The notes under the pieces are model-generated. The model was not told the DNA's origin and made no database searches. It saw only the letters and a program-made list of their open reading frames with translations. A DNA stretch of 64,000 bases from Basidiobolus meristosporus CBS 931.73 (Eukaryota > Basidiobolomycota > Basidiobolomycetes > Basidiobolales > Basidiobolaceae): the NCBI GenBank assembly GCA_002104905.1, contig MCFE01000400.1:1-64000 (forward strand). Reading direction: 5' to 3'. The position numbers and the translations under genes were made by a program. Position 1 is the stretch's first letter, and the number at the start of each line of letters is the position of its first letter. This document shows positions 33,821 to 43,450 of this stretch, piece after piece.

Positions 33821-36800
33821 ATGAGTGAAGAAAAGCCAAAATTTAGCTCTTCAGAAGAAATGTTGGCCTATATTGAGAGTCTTGAACAACAAGTTGCTGA
33901 GTTAGCCGGTCAAGGACAGTCCCACACAACTGAGCCTGCGGCCCTCCCTAGTCTGGACCCAAGAATGGGTAGGCAGACAGACTTGGACTCTTTACATTTT
34001 GTGAACACCCAGAGATCATGGTTTACTGGTCAAGGTATACAGAGAGAGGGTGAAGCCTCATCTGTAAGACCTGCAGTGCCTCCCAATTCCTTGAATCTTG
34101 GAGAAGATGGGCAAGGCTCTCTGGACTTCACAAAACAATATAGAGCAACAAATCTGAAACTTCAGAAACCCAACATCTTTGAAGGCAAAAGACACACTGC
34201 CACTCTAGAGACTTGGATATTTGAAGTAGAGCAGTACCTATACTTCTCAGATGACTCTGAAGAAGTCAAAGTACATTATGCCTGTTCACTTTTCAGAAAG
34301 GAAGCAACCATGTGGTGGAAACTTCACATTCAAGGAATGAATAGGGGCATCTTTCCACCCATAGCCTCCTGGGCTGACTTTGTTAAAGCATTGAGAAAGA
34401 GGTTTACACCTATCAATGCTGATAGAATGGCAAGAGAAAAACTGTCCAAACTCTTTCAAGCCAAGTCTGTTCAAGAGTACAATGAGCAGTTTAACTTGCT
34501 TAGTATGGAAATTCAAAACATGCCTGATACTGAACTACTTGAGCAATACCTAAGAGGCCTGAAATCCAACACTAGATGGGAAATTGAATACAAAGACCCC
34601 AAAACCCTAATAGAGGCTATGGAACTGGCAGAAAGATATGATGCCATACACTTCAGAAGGGCTGTCAACCACAGAATTGGTCACTCAAGAACTACTACAG
34701 GCTTCAAAGCCAATAACCACATACCTATTGGTAGTCAACCAATCACTGAACAAGGTGCACACTACTCCCAAACACTGGAGCCTATGGACCTAGATGTTAT
34801 GCAGAGCACACCAAGACCTTCTAAAGAGGAATGCTTCAAGCTTGGACTATGCTTTTACTGCAAGGAACAGGGTCATAAAGTCAATGAATGCCCAAAGAGG
34901 CCATTACAAAGAGTATTCCAACTCTCCACTAAGGAGGAGGAGCACACAATCAGCCTTGTTAAGGAATATCAGAGGACTCAGAGCTTATATACTACCCCAA
35001 AGATACTGAAACTCCCAGGGATTCTCAACAACAACCAATGTGTCTCTGTACTCATTGACAGTGGAGCAACTGATGTCTACATTGCAAAAGATGTAGCTGA
35101 TCAGATGAAGCTACAAACAATCCCTTGCCCCCCAATTCACATCCTCTGTGCCACCAAGGAATCAATTATAGTGAACAGCAGGACTGAACCCTTGACTTTA
35201 CAAATCAGGGACTTCCAAGACACCATTTCCCCAATTATCATACCCCAAGCCAACTTTGAAATCAATGTGGGACAAACTTGGCTAAGAAAGCACAATCCTG
35301 ACATAAACTGGCAGACTCAGGAAGTTGTAATCAACAAGGATGATGCAAAATATCATCTGTCACCCAAACCAACCCTGGACAAAGGCAATGCACCAGAACA
35401 CACCATATCAAAGAAACAGCTTGCCCACTCTATCAGACAGAATCCCAAACTGTTGCACATGATAGCCTTTGCCAAAATCCAAGAGACCACAGAAGTGACA
35501 AATGACAGGCTCAAGACCTTGTTAGCAGAGTTTCAAGAGGTTTTTCCCAAGGAAATCCCTGCACTACCCCCAAGCAGAGAGATTGACCATGCCATAGAAG
35601 TAACAGATGATAAACCAAGAAACAGAGCCCCATATAAGTTCTCCCCAAAGGAAATGGAGACTTTGAAGGAAACATTGAAGGACTACCTGGCCAAAGGCTG
35701 GATAAAACCCAGTAAATCACCATGGGGAGCTCCAGTACTCTTTGCTCCAAAGAAGGATGGGAAGCTACGGTTCTGTGTGGACTACAGGGCCCTAAATGCA
35801 ATCACTGTCAGAAATTCCTACCCATTACCAAGAATTGATGCCCTCTTTGACCAACTGGGGAAGGCAAAGATATTCTCTAAAATAGACCTGGCATCTGGAT
35901 ATCACCAAATCAGAATTAAGCCTGAAGACACCTCTAAGACAGCATTCAACACAAGATATGGTCATTATGAGTTTGTTGTGATGAGCTTTGGCCTGACTAA
36001 TGCCCCAGCAACATTTCAGACACTCATGAATAGCATCCTGGAACCATATTTAGAGAAATTTGTCCTGGTCTACTTAGATGACATTCTGATCTATAGTACC
36101 AGCATGGATGACCACATGAAGCACTTGAAGACAGTACTGGCTATACTAAAAAAGCACAAGCTATATGCACAACTTCCTAAGTGTGAATTCCTCACCAGAT
36201 CAGTTGAATACCTTGGTCACATAATCTCAGATAAAGGACTACACATGGATCCAGCCAAGATAGATGCTATCCAGAAATGGGAAGCCCCAAAGTCACTCAC
36301 TGAAATGAGATCCTTCCTGGGACTTGCATCATATTACAGAAGATTCATCAGGGACTTTGCAACTATTGCAGCCCCCCTTACAGACTTGACCAAAAAAGAG
36401 AAAGACTATATATGGACCCCAAACTGTGAGACAGCTTTCCTAACTCTGAAAGAAAAGCTATGCCAAACTCCTGTGCTTCAGTTGCCTGATTTCTCAGAAC
36501 CTTTCTGTGTATACACTGATGCTTCAGATCTAGCTGTTGGAGGGGTACTGACTCAAAAAGAACACCCAGTTGCTTATGAGTCCAAAAAGCTATCAGTAAC
36601 TGAACAAAACTACCCAGTCCATGAAAAAGAACTCTATGCCATACTACATTGTCTGAGAGTGTGGAGATGCTACTTGGAGGGCAAACACTTTGTGGTATAT
36701 ACAGATCATGCATCCCTAAGATACATTCACACCCAGAAGCTATTATCCAGAAGAATAACTAGATGGATTGAAGAACTACAACAATTTGATTTTAAAATCC

Positions 36801-38170
36801 ACTACCTCCCTGGGCCAAAGAATACAGTTGCTGATGCACTCTCAAGGCAACATATATCAATGGTAGATCATGAGTTGGACTGGCCAGAATACATGCCAGA
36901 GTACTTGGCAAGTCAGACAATGCCAGAAGATTTATCACAGGAAGTAAGAGTCAAGATTAAGAAAGAAGCAGAGAATTTCTCATATGGTGAAGACGAGGTA
37001 CTTTACAGACACATGGAAGAAATAGGGCCTGTACCATATATTCCATTTGTATACAGAGGTGACATGATAATCAAGAATCATAAAGCCTTTGGACATCTGG
37101 GCATCCAAGGAACTTATGAAATAACTAAAAGGAGAGCCTGGTGGCCTAAACTCAAACAATTTATAGCTGAGACCCTCAAGACCTGCCCTGAGTGCCAGCT
37201 GGCTAGACCATACAACAAGGAACATGCCCCATTAGAACCACTGACTCCAGTTCCAGCATTCTACAGATGGGGAATTGACTTCATTGGAATCTTGCCTGAA
37301 ACTTCAAGAGGGAACAAGTGGATCATAACTGCAATTGACCATACCACTAAGTGGTGTATAGCAAAAGCCATGCCAGCAGCTACTGCAAAAAATGTTGCAA
37401 AATTCCTTTACCTGGAAATCTTTATGCAGTTTGGATGCCCAGGTGAAATTCTGTCTGACAGAGGAGCAAACTTTTTGGAACAAACCTTGAAAGAATACCT
37501 TCAGATAATGGGGGTTAGACATTTGAAGACATCAGCATACCACCCTAGAACAAATGGGGTTACAGAGAGGTTCAATGGACTCTTTGGGAAGATGCTGACT
37601 ACTTATGTCAAAGGAGCCAAACATAAGTGGGATGAATTTGTACATCAAGCACTCTTTGCCTGTCGTATTAGAGTCCATTCAGCAACACAAAAGTCCCCCT
37701 TCTACCTAGTGTATGGTACACATCCAAGAATCCCAGGTGATACCTTACCACCATACATCTGGGACTTAAAGAACCAAAAAGACTTGGCAGAATTCAGAAC
37801 AAGGGAACTGGAAGAATTAGGACATGCAAGACATGATGCCATCAAGAATTTAAAACGACAAGCAGAGAAGATGAAAGAACAGTACAACAAAACAGTGGTA
37901 ACAAAACCCTTAACTTTGGGAAAACTTGTATTAGTCCGAAATGAAAGTAGGCTAAAACTAGAACCACATTGGGTTGGACCCTTTATTATCACAAGAGAAA
38001 TGCCCTTCAACACATTTCAACTCGCAGACATGTCAGGTAAAGTAAAGGAGGACCTAGTGCATAGAGACCGACTAAAGGAAGCACAGCTAAAAAACCCAAT
38101 GACACCACCAACCAAATACTGGTATTACAAGTCCGATAGACAGGACTCTTCAGGAGAAGAACCTCTTTAA
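33821..38170 (+). CDS. Gag-Pol polyprotein, Ty3/gypsy
   Basis: A single ORF of 1449 residues starts at ATG 33821. Domains in order are as follows. A Gag capsid-like region (about 100-260, with MWWKLH and SVQEYNEQF). A CCHC zinc knuckle at 344-357 ([14 protein letters not shown]). An aspartic protease with [10 protein letters not shown] (Asp413). RT with FCVDYRALN and YLDD at 751-754. RNase H with Asp900 (VYTDAS). An integrase zinc domain (His1092, Cys1122, Cys1125). The integrase core with Asp1153, Asp1213 and Glu1249, the last two with the canonical 35-residue spacing. A GPF motif lies near 1386. No chromodomain is visible. Gag and Pol are fused without frameshift, as in Tf1-type elements. 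All catalytic residues I can check are present. CpG is rare in the coding sequence. Confidence 0.95.
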   Translation: MSEEKPKFSSSEEMLAYIESLEQQVAELAGQGQSHTTEPAALPSLDPRMGRQTDLDSLHFVNTQRSWFTGQGIQREGEASSVRPAVPPNSLNLGEDGQGSLDFTKQYRATNLKLQKPNIFEGKRHTATLETWIFEVEQYLYFSDDSEEVKVHYACSLFRKEATMWWKLHIQGMNRGIFPPIASWADFVKALRKRFTPINADRMAREKLSKLFQAKSVQEYNEQFNLLSMEIQNMPDTELLEQYLRGLKSNTRWEIEYKDPKTLIEAMELAERYDAIHFRRAVNHRIGHSRTTTGFKANNHIPIGSQPITEQGAHYSQTLEPMDLDVMQSTPRPSKEECFKLGLCFYCKEQGHKVNECPKRPLQRVFQLSTKEEEHTISLVKEYQRTQSLYTTPKILKLPGILNNNQCVSVLIDSGATDVYIAKDVADQMKLQTIPCPPIHILCATKESIIVNSRTEPLTLQIRDFQDTISPIIIPQANFEINVGQTWLRKHNPDINWQTQEVVINKDDAKYHLSPKPTLDKGNAPEHTISKKQLAHSIRQNPKLLHMIAFAKIQETTEVTNDRLKTLLAEFQEVFPKEIPALPPSREIDHAIEVTDDKPRNRAPYKFSPKEMETLKETLKDYLAKGWIKPSKSPWGAPVLFAPKKDGKLRFCVDYRALNAITVRNSYPLPRIDALFDQLGKAKIFSKIDLASGYHQIRIKPEDTSKTAFNTRYGHYEFVVMSFGLTNAPATFQTLMNSILEPYLEKFVLVYLDDILIYSTSMDDHMKHLKTVLAILKKHKLYAQLPKCEFLTRSVEYLGHIISDKGLHMDPAKIDAIQKWEAPKSLTEMRSFLGLASYYRRFIRDFATIAAPLTDLTKKEKDYIWTPNCETAFLTLKEKLCQTPVLQLPDFSEPFCVYTDASDLAVGGVLTQKEHPVAYESKKLSVTEQNYPVHEKELYAILHCLRVWRCYLEGKHFVVYTDHASLRYIHTQKLLSRRITRWIEELQQFDFKIHYLPGPKNTVADALSRQHISMVDHELDWPEYMPEYLASQTMPEDLSQEVRVKIKKEAENFSYGEDEVLYRHMEEIGPVPYIPFVYRGDMIIKNHKAFGHLGIQGTYEITKRRAWWPKLKQFIAETLKTCPECQLARPYNKEHAPLEPLTPVPAFYRWGIDFIGILPETSRGNKWIITAIDHTTKWCIAKAMPAATAKNVAKFLYLEIFMQFGCPGEILSDRGANFLEQTLKEYLQIMGVRHLKTSAYHPRTNGVTERFNGLFGKMLTTYVKGAKHKWDEFVHQALFACRIRVHSATQKSPFYLVYGTHPRIPGDTLPPYIWDLKNQKDLAEFRTRELEELGHARHDAIKNLKRQAEKMKEQYNKTVVTKPLTLGKLVLVRNESRLKLEPHWVGPFIITREMPFNTFQLADMSGKVKEDLVHRDRLKEAQLKNPMTPPTKYWYYKSDRQDSSGEEPL

Positions 38171-38181
38171 GTGTGGGAGTA

Positions 38182-38491
38182 TGTTATGATTTAAATCCTA
38201 ACTAGTCACTACCGATCACTTGAACACTACTGATCGAACACCTGGAATTCCACACAGACGATCAATTGCACTCAGTGATACACACGTTATTTAATACATC
38301 TTGAACCCTCCTTTTGGAAGCTTGCCCTACGTTATCGGAAGCTCTCCCTCCGAGGCTATCTCTATATAAACTCCTTTGAACACTATCAATAAAGCATCAA
38401 CCTTTTACCGGTTCATCAACTATTCAGATAACCTCTCTGATTCGTATTGGACATCCTCCGGTCCTCCTCCGCTTGCCCTCGATTCATAACA
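38182..38491 (+). repeat. 3' LTR of intact gypsy element
   Basis: Starts TGTTATG just after the purine-rich GTGTGGGAGTA, a likely second-strand primer tract, and ends CATAACA. It repeats 33090-33399 with three transitions. Confidence 0.95.
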
Positions 38492-38502
38492 AACCCAAGT
38501 TC

Positions 38503-38574
38503 GCCTGCTTAGCGCAGTGGTAGCGCGTCAGTCTCGTAAACTGAAGGTCGCCAGTTCAATCCTGGCAGTAGGCA
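38503..38574 (+). tRNA. tRNA with anticodon CGT (Thr), no intron
   Basis: A 72-base cloverleaf folds without gaps. The acceptor is GCCTGCT/AGTAGGC with one G-T pair and discriminator A. The D arm contains GGTAGC. The anticodon arm is TCAGT-CTCGTAA-ACTGA, variable loop AGGTC, and T arm GCCAG-TTCAATC-CTGGC. The anticodon CGT reads ACG (Thr). The body (TTAGCGCAG, GGTAGCGCGTCAGTCTC.TAA, CTGAAGGTC) looks very like elongator tRNA-Met, from which it would differ at the middle anticodon base. Pol III boxes A and B are internal. The intact gypsy element lies 11 bases upstream. Confidence 0.9.
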
Positions 38575-38578
38575 TTTA

Positions 38579-38582
38579 TTTT
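38579..38582 (+). terminator. RNA polymerase III T-run terminator
   Basis: TTTT lies four bases after the mature 3' end of the tRNA, the usual Pol III stop. Confidence 0.7.
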
Positions 38583-39320
38583 AATATTGAATAAATCAAG
38601 ATGGTCACCAACTCAACTCACCCACCACAAGGATGGAAATGGTCGACCATGTCAAGATTGAGGCGACCCCAGTGTCACCTCCTTCGGGATCCCCTGACAC
38701 CGGAGAAAACCCAAAGGTTACAGGGAAGGTAGGCCTCACACATGAGTCAACCCGAACGCCCTGCTGGAGGTGGGGGTGGGAGTGTGTGATGATATGATAT
38801 CAGTGAATTTCAAACCATCAATGGCATGGTTTCGTCCGAAAAGGGCCAAACATATGCACGACAATAAGCCTCATATTCTGGACTGGCCCCTAATTCTGAT
38901 TTTGTGCATAGCTGCAAGTGGAGCCTATATCGGATGTTGGTAGTTTCTGGGAAGGAGTTCTGATGCACTACCTGGGGTATTAGATTGTTCACCCAGAGTT
39001 GAGGAGCCGATGGTACATCAAGAGTCCATTCCTTGTCCATCGATGATGATAGGAGTTTCTTGAAGATGAATGCCAGAAGGATGTATATCTGCAAACCCAA
39101 TTGTGATTCTTTTAATTTCTTTGCAGGTGAGTTCAAGTTCACTACCGCTAATGTAGGTAAGAAAGAAAAGGATGTAGGCAGGAATCCCATTGGGTTATTT
39201 GACCGGGCTGTGATGAATCAATTTACTGACGCCCTAGCCCATTGAGTTCACAACGCCAAGTGGGCTGGATTTCACCCCCAGTATGCGTGTCGATCAGGTT
39301 CTTCCTCCCCAGCCAAGCTC
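38583..39320. other. Gene-free border region with possible exon remnants
   Basis: An ATG at 38633 opens a frame of 32 codons (MEMVDHVKIEATPVSPPSGS...) ending at a possible donor GTAGGC at 38729. No continuation is evident. On the minus strand 39190-38810 is open (HNSFPETTNIRYRLHL...), but it has no convincing start or motif. This may be remnants of a lost gene. Confidence 0.3.
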
Positions 39321-39460
39321 TCGCTCAGATTATGTGGTTTGAATGGATTGGTATTCTTGGCAGGTAGATATGTCACTTGGCAACTCTTCTTATAAATGTC
39401 GAACCTCGCTGATCCTCCGAACACAACATCCCATTACCACTGATTCATACCAACGCAGCC
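39321..39460 (+). promoter_or_regulatory. Promoter block shared by secreted-protein paralogues
   Basis: A TATAAA at 39391-39396 lies 65 bases before the ATG. About 130 bases upstream of the start, including TTGAATGGATTGGTATTC and TGTCACTTGGCAACTC, recur inverted upstream of the genes at 41989 and 43018. The duplications therefore carried the promoter with the gene. Confidence 0.6.
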
Positions 39461-39769
39461 ATGCAACTCACAAAGCTAACCTTGATCACTGCCCTCTTCG
39501 CTGTCATCATGGCCCAGTCTCCCACCCCGACCGTGGTCACAACCACCAGTCCTGGCTCTACCGCCACCACACCTGCTACTACCACTGCCAACAACGGAGG
39601 GGTCTTCCCAAGCATCTGGAACAAGGTCACCTCGGGGATCGCATCTGTCCCATCACACGTTCGCAACGCCACCGAGGATGTGTTTGGGAACTCTGGGGAG
39701 CGAGTGAACCTTTCACTCGGCAGTGTGATGCTCACGGGCGGGGCACTATGGTATCAAATGAGGGCCTGA
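39461..39769 (+). CDS. Small secreted Thr-rich protein, PSIWNK family member 1
   Basis: ATG 39461 gives 102 residues. Residues 1-18 (MQLTKLTLITALFAVIMA) form a signal peptide. Residues 19-45 are a Thr/Ser/Pro linker likely to be O-glycosylated. From residue 47 comes the conserved domain VFPSIWNKVTSGIA, then RNATEDVFGN with an N-glycosylation sequon, then a hydrophobic end LSLGSVMLTGGALWYQM. The tail could be an amphipathic helix or a GPI-type signal. No cysteine is present. It is nearly identical to the products of 41989-42297 and 43018-43326. I recognise no known family. It is probably secreted or surface-bound. The start is fixed by the signal peptide and the TATA box. Confidence 0.75.
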   Translation: MQLTKLTLITALFAVIMAQSPTPTVVTTTSPGSTATTPATTTANNGGVFPSIWNKVTSGIASVPSHVRNATEDVFGNSGERVNLSLGSVMLTGGALWYQMRA

Positions 39770-40195
39770 TTGAGAGTGATCGAAAGGAACTAGCATTTGA
39801 ACCAACACAATTCTATACAGCCCATGCATTCTGTCCCACCATCCTTGCTCCATGATATGTAACATACCTAAGTCAGTTAATAAATGCCTACAGTGATCTC
39901 ACCACCTGATTGTTGAGATATCCCTCCATCCAACCAATTGGTGGTAGTCGATGAACCCCGATGGAAAACACACTCTCTGTATCACCTTTTATGCTACATT
40001 CGGAACTGGTTGACAATGATCAGGATTGGCATTGAACCGCATTACCCTCGACAGTGGTGTTCGTGTACACCATTCGGAGTTTCCTCGCATTGAACATAAT
40101 TAGCACAAAAGAATAACCACCAGTCGGTGCACCCATTCTGTCACCTTACAACAACGACCTTGGGTCCTTGACTCATCGCTGGCCCTCTGGTGGAG

Positions 40196-40202
40196 TATAA
40201 AA
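40196..40202 (+). promoter_or_regulatory. TATA box of cysteine-rich gene 1
   Basis: TATAAAA lies 68 bases upstream of the ATG at 40264, followed by a pyrimidine-rich stretch (CCTTACCCCCCCCCTCC) typical of strong fungal promoters. The second gene copy has the same at 41276-41282. Confidence 0.7.
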
Positions 40203-40263
40203 CGCTCCCCCGCCTCTTCCTCTGCCACCCACTCGAGTTCCTTACCCCCCCCCTCCGTCCATA

Positions 40264-40509
40264 ATGAAGTTCTCCATCCTTTTGTCCGCTGTTGCCGCCC
40301 TCTACATCACCGGAGCGGATGCCGCCTGCTACTGCCTCTCCGCCACCGGAAAAGGGACATTCTGCGGATTCCAACTGACCGGTGACTCGTGCGTGACCGA
40401 TCATCTCTACCAATGCAATGGCTACCGCCAGCCGGTATTCCAAGACCTAGGAAAGTGCGCCAACGGATGTCAAGGAACCTACCCATCCCAGAGCGACCAC
40501 TGCAAATGA
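40264..40509 (+). CDS. Small secreted cysteine-rich protein, copy 1
   Basis: ATG 40264 gives 81 residues. Residues 1-20 (MKFSILLSAVAALYITGADA) are a signal peptide. The mature 61 residues hold eight cysteines at 22, 24, 34, 43, 51, 65, 69 and 80, enough for four disulfides. Gly-rich turns (GKGTFCG, CQGTYPS) lie between them. The ACYC...YCG...C...YQCNG...C..GC...HC layout resembles small cysteine-rich secreted proteins seen in several fungi, but I cannot name the family. The protein is identical to that of 41344-41589. The promoter has TATAAAA and AATAAA follows near 40592. Candidates for function are effector, antimicrobial or wall-associated protein. None is shown by the sequence. Confidence 0.8.
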   Translation: MKFSILLSAVAALYITGADAACYCLSATGKGTFCGFQLTGDSCVTDHLYQCNGYRQPVFQDLGKCANGCQGTYPSQSDHCK

Positions 40510-40660
40510 AGGCATAACGCACGCAGTAGGTTATTCCCTCAAAACAGCCTAGATCTAATTGGCAGCAATGCTGCATCTTTGACAAGGAATTAATAAAAGT
40601 CGAGGTGATACGGATGAGTTCTTGAGAATAATCGACTGAAACTGGTGGGGATAGGGAGAA

Positions 40661-40692
40661 TGGTACTGGTACTGGTACTGGTACTGGTACTA
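40661..40692 (+). repeat. (GGTACT)n microsatellite
   Basis: About five perfect units of GGTACT lie downstream of the first cysteine-rich gene. Confidence 0.85.
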
Positions 40693-41019
40693 TGACTGAT
40701 AGATAAGAATTAGGAGGTTGAACTTAGAGGCCAAACCATAGCGAACGAGCTCACTTGACCAGAAGTAGAAACGCGGTCAAACACATTTCCCCGTGACCAA
40801 GGTGAGCAATCTCTCTGCATCACGCACAGGTTTGGATCTTCAATACATGCCCGAACCTCTCACTCCCCCACCCCCACAATGCACCGATGAAATAGGCATT
40901 GCATCACCCAATTCGTAATCGATGATATTTCACCAGATCACCCAAACCCGACATATAGACACACGAATCAGTTCCAATTCAGACAAAATGTCCCCCAGGT
41001 ATTACCCAACCAACCAATG

Positions 41020-41610
41020 AATAGCAGCCTACGAACCTCGATAGAAAGCCTGCCTGCTGTACCACCCATCATGCTACGTTCGGAACTGGTTGACAATGAT
41101 CAGGATTGGCATTGAACCGCATTACCCTCGACAGTGGTGCTCGTGTACACCATTCGGAGTTTCCTCGCATTGAACATAATTAGCACAAAAGAATAACCAC
41201 CAGTCGGTGCACCCATCCTGTCACCTTACAACAACGACCTTGAGTCCTTGACTCATCGCTGGCCCTCTGGTGGAGTATAAAACGCTCCCCCGCCTCTTCC
41301 TCTGCCACCCACTCGAGTTCCTTACCCCCCCCCTCCGTCCATAATGAAGTTCTCCATCCTTTTGTCCGCTGTTGCCGCCCTCTACATCACCGGAGCGGAT
41401 GCCGCCTGCTACTGCCTCTCCGCCACCGGAAAAGGGACATTCTGCGGATTCCAACTGACCGGTGACTCGTGCGTGACCGATCATCTCTACCAATGCAATG
41501 GCTACCGCCAGCCGGTGTTCCAAGACCTAGGAAAGTGCGCCAACGGATGTCAAGGAACCTACCCATCCCAGAGCGACCACTGCAAATGAAGGCACAACCC
41601 TCGCCGTAGG
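41020..41610 (+). repeat. Tandem duplication, unit 2
   Basis: Second unit of the 1080-base-offset duplication described at 39940-40530. Confidence 0.8.
41344..41589 (+). CDS. Small secreted cysteine-rich protein, copy 2
   Basis: This encodes exactly the same 81 residues as 40264-40509. Within the coding sequence I see one silent difference (CCGGTA versus CCGGTG near codon 57). TATAAAA is at 41276-41282 and AATAAA near 41700. Downstream sequence differs completely from copy 1, so the two transcripts would have different 3' ends. Such identity means a recent duplication or gene conversion, and shows that repeat-induced point mutation has not acted on the pair. Confidence 0.8.
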   Translation: MKFSILLSAVAALYITGADAACYCLSATGKGTFCGFQLTGDSCVTDHLYQCNGYRQPVFQDLGKCANGCQGTYPSQSDHCK

Positions 41611-41988
41611 TAATGATCGTAATGGGCCCTCCCCTCCAAAATAGCCAAGTTGCACGACACATTAATTTCCCATCCACGCTGCGGCCCATACAAGGAATGA
41701 ATAAAGTGGAAGTGATCAAGACGTCATATGGGATACGACATGCTTCATTATAGACGGTGTGCCCCGGTTGTAGTACCAGCATTCCGACGATAAAACGCAA
41801 CGTCGTCTGCGCGGTTGAGATGAGCGATGACTACATATTGGTATGGGATCGATCGGAGGTTCGCTTTGGGGAGGTTTATTGGCTGATTGTGGTATGTTAC
41901 ATATCATGGAGCAAGGATGGTGTGAGGAATGGTTTGGCTAGTGTACAATATTGGAAGTGTGGACACGAAATAGATCACCTCACCCCAA

Positions 41989-42297
41989 CTACGCATTCAT
42001 TTGGTACAGGAGCACTCCACCTGTGAGCATCACACTGCCGAGTGAAAGGTTCACTCGCTCCCCAGAGTTCCCAAACACATCCTCGGTGGCATTGCGAACG
42101 TGTGATGGGACAGATGCGATTCCCGAGGTGACCTTGTTCCAGATGCTTGGGAAGACCCCTCCGTTGTTGGCAGTGGTAGTAGCAGGAGTGGTGGCGGTAG
42201 AGCCAGGGCTGGTGGTTGTGACCACGGTCGGGGTGGGAGACTGGGCCATGATACCTGCGATGAGAGCAGTGATCAAGGTTAGCTTTGTGAGTTGCAT
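41989..42297 (-). CDS. Small secreted Thr-rich protein, PSIWNK family member 2
   Basis: ATG is at 42295-42297. An upstream in-frame ATG at 42363 overlaps the TATA box (42363-42368) and is unlikely to be used. The 102 residues have a signal peptide (MQLTKLTLITALIAGIMA), a TTTSPGSTATTPATTT linker, the FPSIWNKVTSGIA core, an RNATED sequon and a hydrophobic C terminus (LSLGSVMLTGGVLLYQM). The protein is identical to that of 43018-43326 and differs at about five residues from 39461-39769, which is in the opposite orientation. Function unknown. Confidence 0.75.
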   Translation of the reverse strand: MQLTKLTLITALIAGIMAQSPTPTVVTTTSPGSTATTPATTTANNGGVFPSIWNKVTSGIASVPSHVRNATEDVFGNSGERVNLSLGSVMLTGGVLLYQMNA

Positions 42298-43017
42298 GGC
42301 TGCGTTGGTATGAATCAGTGGTAATGGGATGTTGTGCTTCGGAGGATCAGCGAGGTTCGACATTTATAAGAAGAGTTGCCAAGTGACATATCTATCTGCC
42401 AAGAATACCAATCCATTCAAACCGCATTATCTGAGCCAGAGCTCGGCTGGGGAGGCAGAGCCCGATCGACACGGATGCAAACTGAGAGATCCAGCCGGCT
42501 TGGCATGACCGAGTAAATCGGGGATTCGATGGGCTTGGGCGTCAGGTAGATAGATTGATCACAGCCCGGATAAATCTGGAATTACGCGTCGTTCCTGGCT
42601 TGGTTAGAACAGGTTGAGGTGTGAGAGATGAGCTCAAGTGACCATGAGGTTCCAGTTGCTCCATTTGCCCTTTCGTACAGCTACGCCAGCACGCCTCAAA
42701 TAGACTTCTGTTGCTCGATGTCTTTTTGCTCGCATTAGGCTTGCTGCCAGTCAATGCGTAAGAGTGGTACGGTTATTTCACAAGGACTTGAGGGAATCCA
42801 GCGTGTTATTTATTTCGCATTTGAGGATGATCATCCAGGGTGCATCACCGACACTCCGATCAAGAAATACCGGTCCAAGGGAGGCTAGGATCTATTCTTA
42901 AGAGACGAGCTCAATGAGTGTTTATTGACTGGCTTGGGTATGTTACATATCAGAGGGCAATGGTGTGAGCTAGTGTACAACATAGAAAGCGCGAATGCGA
43001 ATTAAACTCCACCCCAG

Positions 43018-43326
43018 TTACGCATTCATTTGGTATAGGAGCACTCCACCGGTGAGCATCACACTGCCGAGTGAAAGGTTCACTCGCTCCCCAGAGTTCC
43101 CAAACACATCCTCGGTGGCGTTGCGAACGTGTGATGGGACAGATGCGATTCCCGAGGTGACCTTGTTCCAGATGCTTGGGAAGACCCCTCCGTTGTTGGC
43201 AGTGGTAGTAGCAGGGGTGGTGGCGGTAGAGCCAGGGCTGGTGGTTGTGACCACGGTCGGGGTGGGAGACTGGGCCATGATACCTGCGATGAGAGCAGTG
43301 ATCAAGGTTAGCTTTGTGAGTTGCAT
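43018..43326 (-). CDS. Small secreted Thr-rich protein, PSIWNK family member 3
   Basis: This encodes the same 102-residue protein as 41989-42297. The duplicated block runs from about 42990 to 43450 at an offset of 1029 bases, and includes TATAAA at 43391-43396 (minus strand). The silent and flanking differences are few, so the duplication is recent. Domain layout is as in member 2. Confidence 0.75.
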   Translation of the reverse strand: MQLTKLTLITALIAGIMAQSPTPTVVTTTSPGSTATTPATTTANNGGVFPSIWNKVTSGIASVPSHVRNATEDVFGNSGERVNLSLGSVMLTGGVLLYQMNA

Positions 43327-43450
43327 GGCTGCGTTGGTATGAATCAGTGGTAATGGGATGTTGTGTTCGGAGGATCAGCGAGGTTCGACATTTATAAGAA
43401 AAGAGGTGCCAAGTGGCATATCTACATGCCAAGAATACCAATTCATTCAG

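Larger units (their letters stand above)
33090..38491 (+). mobile_element. Complete Ty3/gypsy LTR retrotransposon inserted upstream of a tRNA gene
   Basis: The two LTRs are 310 bases each (33090-33399 and 38182-38491) with perfect 7-base inverted ends TGTTATG/CATAACA, and differ at three positions, all transitions. The 4-base flanks AACC at 33086-33089 and 38492-38495 match as a target duplication. A primer-binding site, a repeat-rich leader and one uninterrupted Gag-Pol ORF lie between them. The last 11 bases before the tRNA at 38503 separate it from the 3' LTR. The element looks intact and young, so it could be active or mobilisable. Confidence 0.95.
39940..40530 (+). repeat. Tandem duplication, unit 1
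   Basis: This segment and 41020-41610 are near-identical at an offset of exactly 1080 bases. They include the promoter, the coding sequence and little else. Identity fades before about 39990 and after about 40530. Confidence 0.8.

Noticed and set aside
33355-33828. Open frame of 157 codons through the gypsy leader
   Set aside because: No ATG, and composition is explained by the tandem pyrimidine-rich repeats.
39343-39855. Plus-strand frame of 170 codons overlapping the first PSIWNK gene
   Set aside because: It is out of frame with the signal-peptide ORF, lacks recognisable features, and is reproduced as a shadow over the other paralogues.
41387-41800. Minus-strand frame of 137 codons over the second cysteine-rich gene
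   Set aside because: Antisense shadow. The sense frame has a signal peptide, TATA box and conserved cysteines.
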